Below, piece by piece: positions 41,913 through 55,238 of a DNA stretch of 64,000 nucleotides. Within the stretch, counting starts at the first letter, position 1. The number at the start of each line of letters is the position of its first letter. The notes beneath the pieces were generated by a model. It was not told where the DNA came from. It saw only the letters and a list, made by a program, of their open reading frames with translations, and searched no databases. Position numbers and translations under genes: made by a program. Where the stretch lies: NCBI GenBank assembly GCA_020310875.1, contig CM035439.1:141609139-141673138 (forward strand), in the 5' to 3' direction. The stretch is from Ceratopteris richardii. Its lineage: Eukaryota; Streptophyta; Polypodiopsida; Polypodiales; Pteridaceae.

Positions 41913-41934
41913 TCGATCCCCGGCAACGGCGCCA
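41913..41934 (-). promoter_or_regulatory. Gy1 primer binding site, tRNA-Asp
   Basis: On the minus strand TGGCGCCGTTGCCGGGGATC starts eight bases after the 5' LTR. It is complementary to the 3' end of plant tRNA-Asp(GUC) including CCA over 22 bases. Use of tRNA-Asp with this sequence is typical of Athila-like and some Tat-like plant gypsy elements; the tRNA end is recalled, not searched. Confidence 0.92.
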
Positions 41935-41942
41935 AAATTTGG

Positions 41943-42628
41943 TGTAGCTCAGTGATGAGTAGCACCTCCTTTAATGTCAATCCGGGAAGACGTGAGGATG
42001 GTATGAAGACCTCGAGCAAGTGGCGGCACAAGTGCGTGAGTGAGAAGCACACAAACATGCACACCCATACACACACACGCGCACACACGGCAAGACAAAG
42101 AGTGAGAATCAATGGAGTTCTTAGATTACTTTTCAAGAAGCTCTTACAAGTTTGTTTCAATTACAATCTAACCTCTAAAATGAGCTCTCTAGCTCCTTTT
42201 ATAGTTTTTGACTAGCTTTGGCCCTGTTCAGACCTAGTGTCTGGCCTAGTTAAAAATTAGGTTACAGGGCTTATTTGAGGGCTCAAACGAGATCCAAAAA
42301 TTACGAAAATTGGCAGGTAGATACTTCTAAAGCTCCTCAAGCTCAAGGACTCCTTGGCTTGCACAAAATGGAGCTACAAAAATATGAAATGGTATTTACA
42401 ATGGTGTTAAGTGATGAGAATCACTTTTAATTGGTGTAAAGGTTTCTGAAAAGTTAAAGGGTTGCCTAAGTGCTAGATTTGCGTGAATGCTCATACTTGC
42501 TTCTTCAATGAGGAAAATTATTGGCCTATTTGCCATATTTTCTTTGACTGCCATGTCTGCTTGTGTTGTCCCTTCGCTCTGACTCTCTTCGTCTTGTGGC
42601 TCCTTAGGTTCCCTGACTGCTGCCAACA
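41943..42628 (-). mobile_element. Gy1 5' LTR
   Basis: 686 bp long; on the element strand it starts TGTTGGCAGC and ends GAGCTACA. It carries a TATAAAA box on the minus strand (42203-42197), a likely core promoter, followed downstream by AGGAGCTAGAGAGCTC. It is nearly identical to the LTR at 25600. Confidence 0.95.
42197..42203 (-). promoter_or_regulatory. TATA box in Gy1 5' LTR
   Basis: TATAAAA on the minus strand, conserved in position in the left LTR and in the diverged solo LTR at 13173. The conservation in three copies supports a promoter role. Confidence 0.65.
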
Positions 42629-42635
42629 CATACAC

Positions 42636-42899
42636 TTATTCATGTAAGTCCCCATTAAAAAATGCAATCTTATTGTCCAATTGATGTACATTCCAACCAT
42701 GATGGGCTACAAATTCAGAGATGTTACGAACAATGGTAATTCCGCATGTGGGTGCAAAGGTCTCATCAAAATCAATGCCTCTCTCTTGAGCATAACCTTT
42801 TTCAACAATCCTAGCAGTATACCTATCAAATATTCCATCAAGCTTACACTTCAGCTTGTATACCCATTTAGTGCCAATTGCCTTTTTGTGAGGAGCCAA
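42636..42899 (-). pseudogene. Co1 reverse transcriptase start (split copy)
   Basis: Reads HKKAIGTKWVYKLKCKLDG, YAQERGIDFDETFAP and VHQLDNKIAFFNGDLHE on the minus strand. It breaks off exactly at the Gy1 insertion; the continuation begins at 25594. Confidence 0.85.
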
Positions 42900-43210
42900 A
42901 TCTCATAAAGGCCAAGTACCATTCATCATAATAGAATTATATTCTGATTGCAGCAGCCATCCAATTTTCTCAATTTTGTGATTCATCAAAAGAAACATGC
43001 TCATTCTCATCACAAAGACTAGAGGTAGCCATAACATAGCAATCTGATGGAGAACAAACACTATGAGCACCTGAACAAGTACAATATGACAATGGTGCAT
43101 CTAATTTGCTATCTTGGAGAGTCTACACTAGCCATTTAGGCGTAGTTTTGGCCTCCTCTATATCAGGCCTCTCATCAACATGTGCATCATGTGAATCTTC
43201 ATTACAAATG

Positions 43211-43424
43211 TGTCATATCATTTTGGTAGAAACCATCTCTTATGTTGATGTGCTAATATTTCCATGTGGCACCATGTAGTGTATTGGGACACATGGGAAG
43301 AGAGACGGACAGAGAGTCCATCGCACGAGAGAGGGAGGACAAGCAGGTTGCCCGGCGGTTGGGAGGTGAGCCCGTTAGCATGTCTCTGTGCTGCTTCTTG
43401 AAGGTTGAAGGTCTTTCCATAACA
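43211..43424 (+). mobile_element. solo LTR of family C
   Basis: A 214-bp block starting TGTCATATCATTTTGG and ending TTCCATAACA, flanked by a perfect 5-bp duplication AAATG (43206-43210 and 43425-43429), with Co1 sequence on both sides. No internal region is present. It is an inverted relative of the LTR at 24378-24589, about 95 percent identical by eye. Confidence 0.92.
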
Positions 43425-43497
43425 AAATGGAATTATCTACATCATCATGCAAAACCTGTAAAGGATGAGAAGTTGCCTCATTTGGACCAGCACTTGA

Positions 43498-44420
43498 CTA
43501 GCCACCTGTGAAAATAGGCAAACAAATGTCATACACGTCTTTGAAGCTAATTGATGTCCCCTTAGTACACAAAAGAAATGGCTGAATTGCATCTTCCACA
43601 AAAACAACATCACAACTAACCAAAATGCGTTTAGTTTGTGGATGATGTAGACGATGGCCTTTGCTTTTAGAATTGTACCCAACAAGAATACATTTTATTG
43701 CTTTATCATCCAATTTTTTGGATTGTTCTTTAGACCCTAAGCATATGCGAGACAAACAAAGACACACAAATGACCAATAGATAGCTTGCAACCATGTCAA
43801 GCCTCATATGGAGTGATAGACTACAATGCTTTGGGAGGACATCTATTAAGTACATATGTTGCACACATAACACCCTCAAGCTAGAACATATGAGGTAAAT
43901 CTTGACTTTTGACCATACACCTTGACATTTCCATGAGATACATGTTCTTTATTTCAGAAAATCCTTTCTATTAAGGTGTATATGCCATTGTACATTGATG
44001 TTTTATCCCATGCTCATCCATACATTCATTAAAATCAAAAGACATGTATTCACCCCCTTGATCAGAATGGAGGGTGCCCATCTTAAATATTGATAGATTT
44101 TTACCAAAATGAGAATTTTTTTGAAGCACATAAATGTTTCAGACTTTTCTTTCAATGGATACATCCATGCATGCCTCGAAAATCATTGATTATAGTCATG
44201 AAATAAATTTATTTCCCAAAAGAAGGTGTGTGCATAGGACCATAGACATCACTATGAAGAAGCTATAATTTTTTAGTAGTTCATATTGAACCACCTTTTG
44301 GGATGGAGGAATGTTGCATTTTGCCCAAAATATAGCCTTCACAAACATGTTTACCAAGTGCCTCAAGTTTGGGTAGAGGGAATGCCATTTCAAATTTCTA
44401 CAGGCATAGCAAACTAGCAA
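43498..44420 (-). pseudogene. Co1 integrase (split copy)
   Basis: The best open piece (43800-43498) reads KKLDDKAIKCILVGYNSKSKGHRLHHPQ and VSCDVVFVEDAIQPF, the integrase C-terminal part. Upstream pieces correspond to the zinc module region and the core of the full-length copy (KAIFWAKCN at 44300 for KMQRSS context). Many stops. Confidence 0.78.
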
Positions 44421-44631
44421 AATTCAGATGACCAAAGCGTGCATGCCAAAGCTTTGCATATGAGATCACTTAAGAATCTTGAACTGCACATGCTGAATCA
44501 ATCACAATTCTTTGCATAGTCTATGAGCTTATATAGCCTAGGACATAAAATGTCATAAGCATGTGTATGCCAGAAGCAATGATAACACCACCATTTGACA
44601 AATCATGAATTGTACATGTGTCATCAATAAA

Positions 44632-44910
44632 TTAGACAACTAAGCAGATCTTGGATAATGCTGAATCTAACAACATATTTTTCTTTATCCTTGGCACAAA
44701 CAAAGCATGTGACAATGTTAAAGAAATACCATCAGTGGTAGTGAGAATGATCTTACCAATTCCCATTATAGGATTAGAGGAGTTGTTTATGCATGTGACA
44801 ATATTCTCTATAGGGGTACGCTCAAGTGAACTGAAGAAACTATGTTGTGAGGTGATATGTATTGTTTCCCCAATGTCAAAGTAACCAAAATCTGAGTCTA
44901 CTGCAGACAT
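44632..44910 (-). pseudogene. Co1 aspartic protease (split copy)
   Basis: Reads MSAVDSDFGYFDIGETIHITSQHSFFS, aligned to YFDSGATKHITSQ in the full-length copy. The catalytic signature DSGAT has become DIGET, so the enzyme would be dead even without stops. Confidence 0.8.
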
Positions 44911-45224
44911 ACACTATTCATGACAAGATGGGTCATAACTGCAAATAGTAGTAAAGGCACATTCTTCATTCTGCCCAAGATTAACAAACTTTGTTTTAGG
45001 TGTAGAGGCCTCTACAATGACCATTCCAACCTCTTTATTCTTTGCCTCTTTTGCACCAATTTTTTCCGACTTTTATGACATGATCATTTCCTTTTTTATT
45101 TTGTAGAATCAGCAAATTTTTGCTTACTAGTAGATGAGCTCCATTTACCTTTGCCCTTCTAACTAGCTAAGAAAGCTCGATCTACAACTTACATAATGGA
45201 CGTGTCTTGCCTAGACTCGTCTTC

Positions 45225-45659
45225 CTACAACAAAACAAAGACTAACTCCTCAAATGTTAAGGAATTTGGATTGCCTTTCATCATAAACCAAATATTAGAA
45301 GCAAAACTCTTATATGAATCTGTAAGACCATTAAGAATGATCTTCCCAAGTGAACTATCTCGCAAGACTTCATCTGTAGAAATCAATTGCTCCTGCAAAT
45401 CTTTGATCTTTGTCAAAAAAATATCCATAGAATCTCCTTCATTCATATATTCACTCTCCAACTATCTTTGGAGATAAGCAACACAAGCCTCATTTCTTGC
45501 TTGGTGAGAAATGGTAAGTATATCCCAAGCATCCTTTGCTATTTTGCAAAAGCAAATATGAGGGATAATGGCACATTTGACAGAGGCTATCAATGCATGT
45601 TTTTGAGCATCTCTGCCATCCCAAACAAGTTTCTCTATAGTAGGTGAAGCACGAACCAT
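45225..45659 (-). pseudogene. Co1 gag (split copy)
   Basis: Two pieces match Co1 gag: KHALIASVKCAIIPHICFCK with AWDILTISHQARNEACVAYL, then ESEYMNEGDSMDIFLTKIKDLQEQL and DSSLGKIILNGLTDSY. They correspond to 59040-59400 of the full-length element. Confidence 0.82.
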
Positions 45660-46143
45660 AGCAAGAATAGGGATTTAAAGATCGTCATCTTCCATGCCAT
45701 TTGCAACACCCCCAATAATTGTATTTGCAGGTGTAGTACGTCATTTTTCCAGACCCTACACAATATTCCACAACTCTTTTATGACTTATACATGCTGCAT
45801 CATATATGCCCATAATGGGTAATTGGAACCATCCAAATTGTCCTCAATAACCAACATATGGAATACATCATTCCTTTCAACCATGGCCACTGACTAAAGT
45901 ACCTTGATGTAGAAAAATGATTGCATCTAAAAAATTTGAACAGAACTACCTGTCAAGCTTTGCTAAACTTGCAGCAAACTTCAAGGAACCTGGACTGGAT
46001 AAACAAAATCTACATATATGTTTGGCACAAAAGGAAAAAATTTCTTGCATAGGCATAGTGTGTTCGGAGGCCAAAATAAGCTTAGATCCAAATTTGGATA
46101 TGATGACATCCTAGATGAAGCGACAACCTAGTCTAATACCAAT

Positions 46144-46360
46144 TGTTGAAGTTTGAGGTCTGTGGAAGCATGCAAACACACGAGGAAGAAGAAGAAGCTT
46201 AGAGCACAACACTTAATATTTAATGTATTGCCAAGTGAATGTACAAAGATAAGTGCCCCATCATGCTTATACGTGTATATAGAAGTCGAGGTAAAAAAAC
46301 CTCCTAAAGAAGGAAACAATGCCCCGATGGTTCTAGTGTGTTCACACACATCACTCAACA
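46144..46360 (-). mobile_element. Co1 5' LTR (split copy)
   Basis: Read on the plus strand it starts TGTTGAAGTTTGAGG and ends TCACTCAACA. It is 217 bp, shorter than the 231 bp of young copies, mainly because about 12 bp near the outer end are missing. The adjacent sequence AGTCTAATACCAAT is a worn initiator tRNA-Met primer site in reverse. Confidence 0.85.
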
Positions 46361-47585
46361 TCTTGGCTAGAGGGTAAACCTAATAGTAGGTCCCTTAACT
46401 TTTCCGCACTAACTTACTCTCCTTTACTTATTATACTATCAAAATTTATAACCTAAACAATATCTGGTTCCTTCGTAAATACCACACTTAGATAATGACC
46501 ATAAGTTAGTAATCTCCATCGAAATAACTCAGCATACTTCATTAATAAAGTATTCACATGATTATTAATAACTGCATAGTTTTTATTGCTTCAACACACA
46601 ATTCAACTTGTTATGGTACTCAAAGACACAATTGACGGACAATAGACATAGTTACATAGAAATTCGATCGTCAAGACCGTGCCCGAACCAACATTGGTAG
46701 AATTACACCTTGTGTTGTTAATTCGCCACTTGATCGATTCAACATATTATTGGAAAGGTGCTTTGAAAGGGTGCCGTCCCTTTACATTTTCTGAGAATAC
46801 AATTAATTATGATGCACATCCCAATGTCCATAACATATCATTGAGAGCTATTCAAAAATAAGCTAGGACAAATTCTTAATTAAGTCACTTGATCTTATGA
46901 ATATCTATGGTAAAAACTAATGTTGAACCATTGTTTCAAGAATGAAATATCTATTAATCAAACTTTATAGATATTCTAAACTTTCAACATAGATCAAACA
47001 TAAGGTTATTAAAAACTGCACAGTTCAACATACTTTTAGTGCTCCAAGAGACAATTCAACTTGTTATGGTACTCGAAGACACAATTGATGGACAATAGAC
47101 ATAGTTTCACAATAATGCGACTATGAGAAAATTATATATACTCAAAATTAAAATGTAATCTCATGTGATTAGAAATTCTTTATGAACTTTCTATTTCCAT
47201 AAAATTAAAAAACCTGCGTCATACTTAATATTCTTGTAGTAACCAAACTTTTCTAGGTCAAACATGTGTTGCAAATATCAACACTTGTATCGTCTTGCAT
47301 TTAATGAATATCCATTCACATGAGAAATAACACATATATAAGACAAACTTTTAAAACACATACAAACACATACATGCATATGTACAAACAGATATACTAT
47401 CATATCGTTCAATTTCCGTGAAGATTAACAGCCAACTTCAAGTAAAGAATCTGTTTACCATTGAAACAAAGCGCATCGAACTCTTCAATTTGATGTTAAC
47501 CATCATGAGATTATGGCAATCAACGTACCCATTTCTTCAATCATATTCTTTCCCTACATATCTAACACCCTAACAACGTGATTTA

Positions 47586-47694
<109 letters not shown>

Positions 47695-48129
47695 CCATTG
47701 AAATTCATACAACGTGGCATATGTGGAAAAATCTATACTGAAAACGATGCACAAATTAATTAAAAAAAAATGCAAAAGACGTCAAATACCTCTTATTCAT
47801 ATTCCCCTTAAGCTCAAACTATGAGGAAAATTGAGAACATCTTGACTTCTATCTCAATCTCTATCCCGACGATTCACATTCATGCCCTCGCGATTTCATT
47901 TTCATGATAGATTGAAACAAGAAACTAGATTGGGCTGAGATTTTTATCACCATCGTTCGTAAATCCTTCCATATTTTTTCAATCTTTCATACCTCATAGA
48001 TCCTTGCCAATTTAAAAACATATGGGGAAAAAGCCCGAGGTAACCTTGCTCTCGTACCAATATGGGATGCAAAAGACTATAGCAAGCTTCTCAGATTCCT
48101 AATATAAACTTATCACATACACACATGGA

Positions 48130-48170
48130 TACATATGATACACACACCTAGACACACACACACACAAACG

Positions 48171-48256
<86 letters not shown>

Positions 48257-48315
48257 TACATACATACATAGATACATACATACATGCATACGTACATACA
48301 TACATACACACACAT
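48130..48315. repeat. compound (CA)n-(TA)n-(CA)n-(CATA)n microsatellite
   Basis: CA repeats, a TA run of about 56 bp (48185-48240), CA repeats, then TACA repeats. Frames through it encode only Ile/Tyr/His/Val repeats and are artefacts. Confidence 0.95.
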
Positions 48316-49774
48316 ATTGGTGGATTTAGAGGACTGTGAAAGCACAAGAATAGCACAAGGAAGAAGAAGAAGCTTATTAGAGGACAATACAACTTTGACT
48401 ATATTACCAAGCGAATGTTCAAAGATTAATGAGCCATTAGTGTTATAGGAATATATACAAGAAAGGGGAAAAAGCCTCCTAAAGAGGGCAGAAAGTACCA
48501 AAATGATCCTAAGTGTGTACACATTACTATCAAAGTATATCAACAAATATGCTCTCAGAGTGATGTAGTGAATAAGGAGCTCCCAATATTGTATAAGGAA
48601 GTGTCACGCTATGTAGAATAAAATAAATCTACTAAAGGAGTTAAGTCCAAAGCTTTGCAAAAAGCTTCAAACTTCTCCCTATATAGAGCCTTTATAAAAA
48701 TTTCTCCATCATGATCCTCTATAGCCACATAAGCCAAAATGAACTATCTCATATAAATTTGCTCCCTAATATAATGATAGTGCACCTCCATGTGCTTTGT
48801 GCAATCATGGGAACATGGTTCCCTAAAATTATGGATGTGCTCTGATTGTCTGAAAAGATGGTGATGGGAGAGGACTAAAAAACATCCAAATCATCCAAAA
48901 GGTGTCTGAACCACACATGCTCAATCGTTGTTGTGAAAGCTACCATATACAGAGCCTCAACTAGAAGTGGCCATAGTAGAATGCTTCTTGTTCAATGGAG
49001 ATATGCATGAGCTACCAAGCATGAAACAAAAAATCAATGGTGAATACACAAGTGTCATAGCAATGGCCTAGCCTCAGTTAGAAAATGCATGTACATTTGG
49101 GGGTTATGATTCCACTATCCCTTGGGATAAAACAATGCAAGTATGAAGGTACCACTCAAGTAGTAAAATATGAGCTTAATAGTGTGCCAGTGCTTGATGT
49201 GTAATACATAGACATGCTCATCTAAGAGACATCAAATTGAATACCAAGTCAGGCTATGCATAAGTAAACCAAGCATCAAATAGCATTATGATAGAGAAAA
49301 AGATCAAATTCATCTCCAACATCATTAAGATTCAAGTGTAAACCTCTTTCCATGGGAGTGACAATAGGTTTGCACACATTAGAGCCTTAACCAAGAAGGT
49401 ATGTGGTAAAGCCTCACTTTTGGCCATACAGCTTTCCATTTCCATGAAACACCTATTCTTCCTCTTAGAAATTAAATCCTTTTAGGAATATATGATACTA
49501 TACATTGGTTTATTACCCAACACTCGACGAGAAATGCATTAAACTCAGAAGACATATTCTCCCCCCTTGATTGAAATGGAGGGTGCCCATTTTACATGTT
49601 GATATATTTTCAACTGTAAGGAGGAACCCGTTAAAGAACATAAACACTTCGGACTTTGCTTTCAGTGAATAAACCCATGCATCCTTGGAAAATTCATTCA
49701 TTGCAAAGATCATGAACTATACATTTCGCATCAACCGATGTAACAATCAAGCCATTCATAACTAGGGCTAAAAT

Positions 49775-50014
49775 CTATAGGAGAGTTTTCTTGATCACTA
49801 GTGCATATAAGGCATCTGACAATTTGAAAGAACTACCATCAACAATAGTAAGAATTATCTTTTCAAATCCCATGACAAGATAAGAATAGTAAGCACATGT
49901 GACATTATTCGGTGTAGGAGTAGACTCACTAGATGTGCAGAAACTACACTTTGAGGTAATATGTTTGGTGGCAGCACTATCAAAGTACCAAATATCTGAG
50001 TCTAGTATAGACAT
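49775..50014 (-). pseudogene. Co1-related protease fragment (old copy)
   Basis: Reads SDIWYFDSAATKHITSKCSF on the minus strand, the copia protease with DSGAT changed to DSAAT, followed by ILTIVDGSSFKLSDALY. Surrounding gag and integrase pieces are too broken to list separately. Confidence 0.78.
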
Positions 50015-51020
50015 GCACTCCTCAAGAGAAGATGGATCATAGCTTGCATGATTAGTAAATTCTCATTCTTCATTTTGAACAAGATTAGCAAACTCTATTT
50101 AAGGTGTAGAGGTCTCTACAACAACCATTCAAACGTCTTTTTTCTTTTCCTCCTTTGCAGCTAGTTTAGGATCGCTCTAATTTTCAACTATGTAGAACTA
50201 ACAAATTTTCTGCTTACTAGTAGATGAGCTCCATTTATATTTTCCCTTTGACTAGCTCAGAAATCTTGATTTGCAACACACATAACTGACCTGTTATATC
50301 TAGACTCGTCTCCTTGCAACAAAATAAAGAACTTTAAATATAAAGGCATTTGGACTTCCTTTCATCATCAACTAAAGAGTCGAAGCAAAACTCTGATAGG
50401 ATTCTAAACGACCATTAAGGACAATCTACACAAGTCAAATATCTAACAAGTTTTCATAAGTAGAAATGAATTGTTCTTTCAAATCCTTGATCTTTGGCAG
50501 AACATTTTCCATTGAACCTCCTTCATGCATATGCTCACTCACCAATTATTTTCATAGACAAGCAACACGCGCATCATTTCTTGGCTTGTATAGTATTGCA
50601 AGAGTACCACAAACATATTTTGTCATTTTGTAAGAGCGATTATGAGGGATGATGGCATGCTTGATAGATAAAGCTATTGATGCAGATTTCTAAGCATTTG
50701 TGCCATCCCAATCAAGTTGCCTTATATTTGGTGTAGTAGAAACTCTAGGAGTAGGAGGAAAATATATGATCATCATCCATCGTGTATACCTAGAATGTGT
50801 AACTAGAACCATCTAAATTACCCTCAATCACCAACATATTTCCAATCAAACTCCACTAGAACTGTAATAGACCTTGAGATGCTTGTATTGGCTAACACTA
50901 CATATCCAAGTAGGAACAAACAGATAAAATTGCTTCCGCACTCACTATAATAGTCCATTTAGAGGCCGAAAGGAGCTCAAATAAAAATTTCAAGTACGCT
51001 TACTTTTTTTTGAACTCCTA

Positions 51021-51033
51021 CCCCCCCCCCCCC
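51021..51033. repeat. poly-C run of 13
   Basis: Thirteen consecutive C bases on the plus strand, inside the decayed gag leader of the old Co1 copy. Confidence 0.9.
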
Positions 51034-51529
51034 AAGTATGCTTACCAATGTTTGTCTGATTGTGAGACTCTCATTGGAAAGATGTTGATGATGCCCTAAA
51101 GAAAGTGGAGCCTTGCTTTGGTTGCAATTGTTGGAGTTAGAGTACTCTAGAAAAACATAAAAAATAAAAGAAAGAAGAAAAAGAAGCTTGGAGAACAACA
51201 AAACTATAATTGGATTATCAGGTGAGTGTACAAAAATAAATGGCCCATTAGGGTTATAAGCTAGGTTGCATTATTCGTTATTCGACAATTCATTTATTCA
51301 TGAATAATTATGGAATTTTACAGCAAGCTCTTATTATTTGACCGAATTATTCAGTGACACGTCAGCTTATTCATACACGCCTGAATAGTTTTTCCATGGG
51401 AATTCAACCCGTTTTGATCGATAATTTTTCAATTGAGGTTTTTTTCAATCAAAAAGCTTTTGATCGAAAAATATATCCATAAAAAAAATTTTGATCGAAT
51501 AATATTTTATAAAACAGTAGAACTAGAGT

Positions 51530-52810
<1,281 letters not shown>

Positions 52811-52886
52811 CAAAATATCTTATTTGATATTGACTTATATTGTTCTTTTTGTAGGTATAGTCTTCATAAAGCAATTTGCAAGCACT

Positions 52887-55063
52887 ATGGGAAAAGGAAA
52901 AGAATGGTCATATGTGATTGCTCATCAAGAGGGTAAAATAGTATCCACAATACAATGCAAATGTTGTGGGCATCGTTATGTAGGAAATGAAACTCGAATA
53001 AAAGAGCATCTCTTTAGTACAGGTAATAATGTGGTACGATGCTCTAATCGAGATAGTAATATATGGGTACATTTTGCAAGTTATGCAAATAAATGTAAAT
53101 CTCAAGGTATCACATCGAAAAGAATCAAAAGCATGAGTAGTTCACAGCACTTTCGAATTAGCCCAAGTGTAGAGCAAGAACGAGTAGATGCGTCAATGAC
53201 ATTAGAGGATCATCATGATATTTCTACTCAAGTCTCACAAACTGTTTTTCAGAATAACCAAGATACATGTACTCCATTTTCTTCAACTGCATCAAAAAAG
53301 AGTGGAGTTGGTGAATATAGTAAAATGGTGGATCTAATACTTTGTTGCCATGCTTTGTCCATAGGAAATCACAAAAATACTATACATGTAGTTTTTGAAA
53401 AGCAAGATTATCTCGAGGTTCATCTTAAATGGACTCAAGCATTCTTAGCATGTGGGATTCCTTTCAATGTTATTCGTAATCCTATTTTCAAAGATGCTTT
53501 GATGTCAACTGTACGAAAAGGTTTCACTATGCCAGATTATAACAAAATACGAAAAGAGTATGTAGATAAAGTGAAAAAAAGTACTGAAACTATTTTAAAG
53601 CGAACAATACTTGATTATGTACCCATGTATGGATGCACAATAGCATTGGATGGATGGACAAGTTATCAAAAGAAACCATTGATTAATGTCATGGTTATAT
53701 GTCCAAAAGGAAACATGTTTTTAGAAGCTGTTGATACTTCTCTTAAAGAGAAAAGTTCGGTTTTTCTTGTAAAGGTATATGAACATGCTATATCACGCGT
53801 GGGTGGTCCAAAGAATGTGAGTGCGATAGTGACAAATAATGACTCTAATTTTCGAAGTGCTAGAATTACAATTCAAAACAAGTATGAAGGCAGTACTTGG
53901 GTTCCATGTGTAGGTCATACATAAATTTATTATTGAAAGATATCGGTAGATTATCTTTCATTAAACAAAGCTTATTAGATGCAAATCATGTGGTCAAATT
54001 TATTAGAGAGCATCAATTTTCATATTCGCTCTTCCGATCAAAATCTCACAATAAAGCACTTCAGATTTTTTGTGCCACACGATTTGCAACTACTTACATT
54101 GTGCTCAATGGATTATCATAAGTTAAGCCAGCTCTTGTAGAACTGTTTGTTGATAAAAAATGGGAGGCATGGCTAGAGAAGTATTCTTCTTATCGAGTTG
54201 CAACATCCAAATGTACATGTCTAATACAATCACAAAAGTTTTGGCATAATCTTGAAAAAATTGTTGGTATCACTAAACCTTTTGTGGAAATTTTACGAAT
54301 GGTTGATACTGATAAATTTGTGATTGGAAACGTTTATTGGATTATGTCAGAAGCTATTCAAAAAGTAAAAAACTTTAATCAATTTTCCTTACAAGAGAAA
54401 ACACAGATTGTATCATTAGCAGAGAAGAGATGGACGCAAATGCATACTCATTTGCATGGAACAACATTCATTTTGGATTCAACATTTCAACTCAATGGTC
54501 AAGCGTCAAACAAAGAAGTCATGGCAAAATTCAAAACTACATGTTAGTTATTACTTCCAGGAACAGATGGTCGAGATGCATTCCGCCAAAGAGTAGCATA
54601 TGTAAATCGAGAAGGATCTTTTGGAGATCTATGGCATATTGAAGAGATTCAAAAGCATCCACCTCCTATTTGGTGGAAAGAGTATGGAGGTGAAGCACTG
54701 GAGTTGCAACATATAGCTATGAGAGTGCTTTCAGTAGCAGCTTCAAGCGGTAGTTGTGAACGTAATTGGAGTGCCTATGATTTTCTTCATTCAAAATGAA
54801 GAAATCGCTTAAGTGTATCACGTGCTGATGATTTGGTATATGTATGTAATATGCATTTGTTACATGCTCCAACCAGGATATCTTCTAGAGCAACACAACA
54901 AGCTTTTGGAGAATTTCAAACTCATGAAAGTTTAACAAATGATTCATGGAGTGATCATGATTTAGATGTAGATGATAATGATGGTACAGACATGGAAGAA
55001 ATAGATGACATGGTACCTGTCATAGATGATGATATTCAAAATGAAGAAAACGATGTACTATGA
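52887..55063 (+). pseudogene. hAT transposase (BED zinc finger, DUF659-like, hAT dimerisation domain)
   Basis: The likely start is MGKGKEWSYV at 52887, shortly after a splice-acceptor-like TTGTTCTTTTTGTAG (52840-52854). A BED-type finger comes first (CKCCGHRYVGN.TRIKEHLF). The DUF659-like part has ACGIPFNVIRNPIFKDAL and TIALDGWTSYQKKPLINV, with the first catalytic Asp. The second motif reads VTNNDSNF where the family has V-[TV]-D-N-A-[AS]-N, so the Asp is Asn. The C-terminus has the dimerisation block PPIWWKEYGGEALELQHIA, VLSVAASSGSCERNWSAYDF and an acidic tail. One single-base deletion near 53918 and stops near 54119, 54545 and 54797 break the frame. It would cut and paste its element if intact. 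Confidence 0.85.
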
Positions 55064-55238
55064 ATACTATGATTATATTCAATTGCAAACTCCAATACAA
55101 GTCATGTCTTTGATTACAAAAAAAGCTTGCCTACTCAGTGCTTTCTTGATTCAATACCTCATCGGCAGTAAATCGATCAAAAGATGATGATGTCTCTGAG
55201 AGTCTTCCATATTTGCTCTCATAAACATCCACAAAAAT

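Larger units (their letters stand above)
25600..42628 (-). mobile_element. Gy1: complete 17.0 kb Ty3/gypsy element
   Basis: Both LTRs (25600-26284 and 41943-42628), a primer site next to the right LTR, a polypurine tract next to the left LTR and a perfect 5-bp target duplication CATAC (25595-25599 and 42629-42633) define the ends. The element reads right to left: LTR, PBS, 2.1 kb leader with satellite, gag, protease, RT, RNase H, two zinc modules, integrase, second protease-like domain, ORF2, ORF3, PPT, LTR. It is inserted in the RT region of a minus-strand Co1 copy. Seventeen kilobases is long for a gypsy element; the excess lies in the leader and the post-integrase region. Seven in-frame stops make it inactive as read. 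Confidence 0.96.
42634..46360 (-). mobile_element. Ty1/copia Co1, minus-strand copy, 5' segment
   Basis: Continues the copy broken by Gy1. The minus strand reads 5' LTR (46144-46360), degenerate primer site, gag (45659-45225), protease (44910-44632), integrase (44420-43498 in pieces) and RT start (42899-42636). It aligns with the full-length copy at 58199-61850. An LTR of family C is inserted at 43211. Decay is heavy, so it is older than Gy1. Confidence 0.9.
48316..51260 (-). mobile_element. Ty1/copia Co1-related, old minus-strand copy
   Basis: The 3' LTR (about 48316-48545) and the truncated 5' LTR (51129-about 51260) flank a decayed internal region in Co1 order. The minus-strand reading finds RNase H (48780-49150), integrase (49713-49513, with DAWVYSLKAKSEVFMFF), protease (50014-49775) and gag (50700-50290). 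The 5' LTR stops at about 51260 where the hAT region begins, so the hAT sequence entered this LTR. It is the most diverged Co1 copy here. Confidence 0.82.

Noticed and set aside
41913-41934. 3' end of a tRNA-Asp gene
   Set aside because: Only the 22 terminal bases including CCA match, in the primer-site position next to an LTR; nuclear tRNA genes do not encode CCA and no cloverleaf is present.
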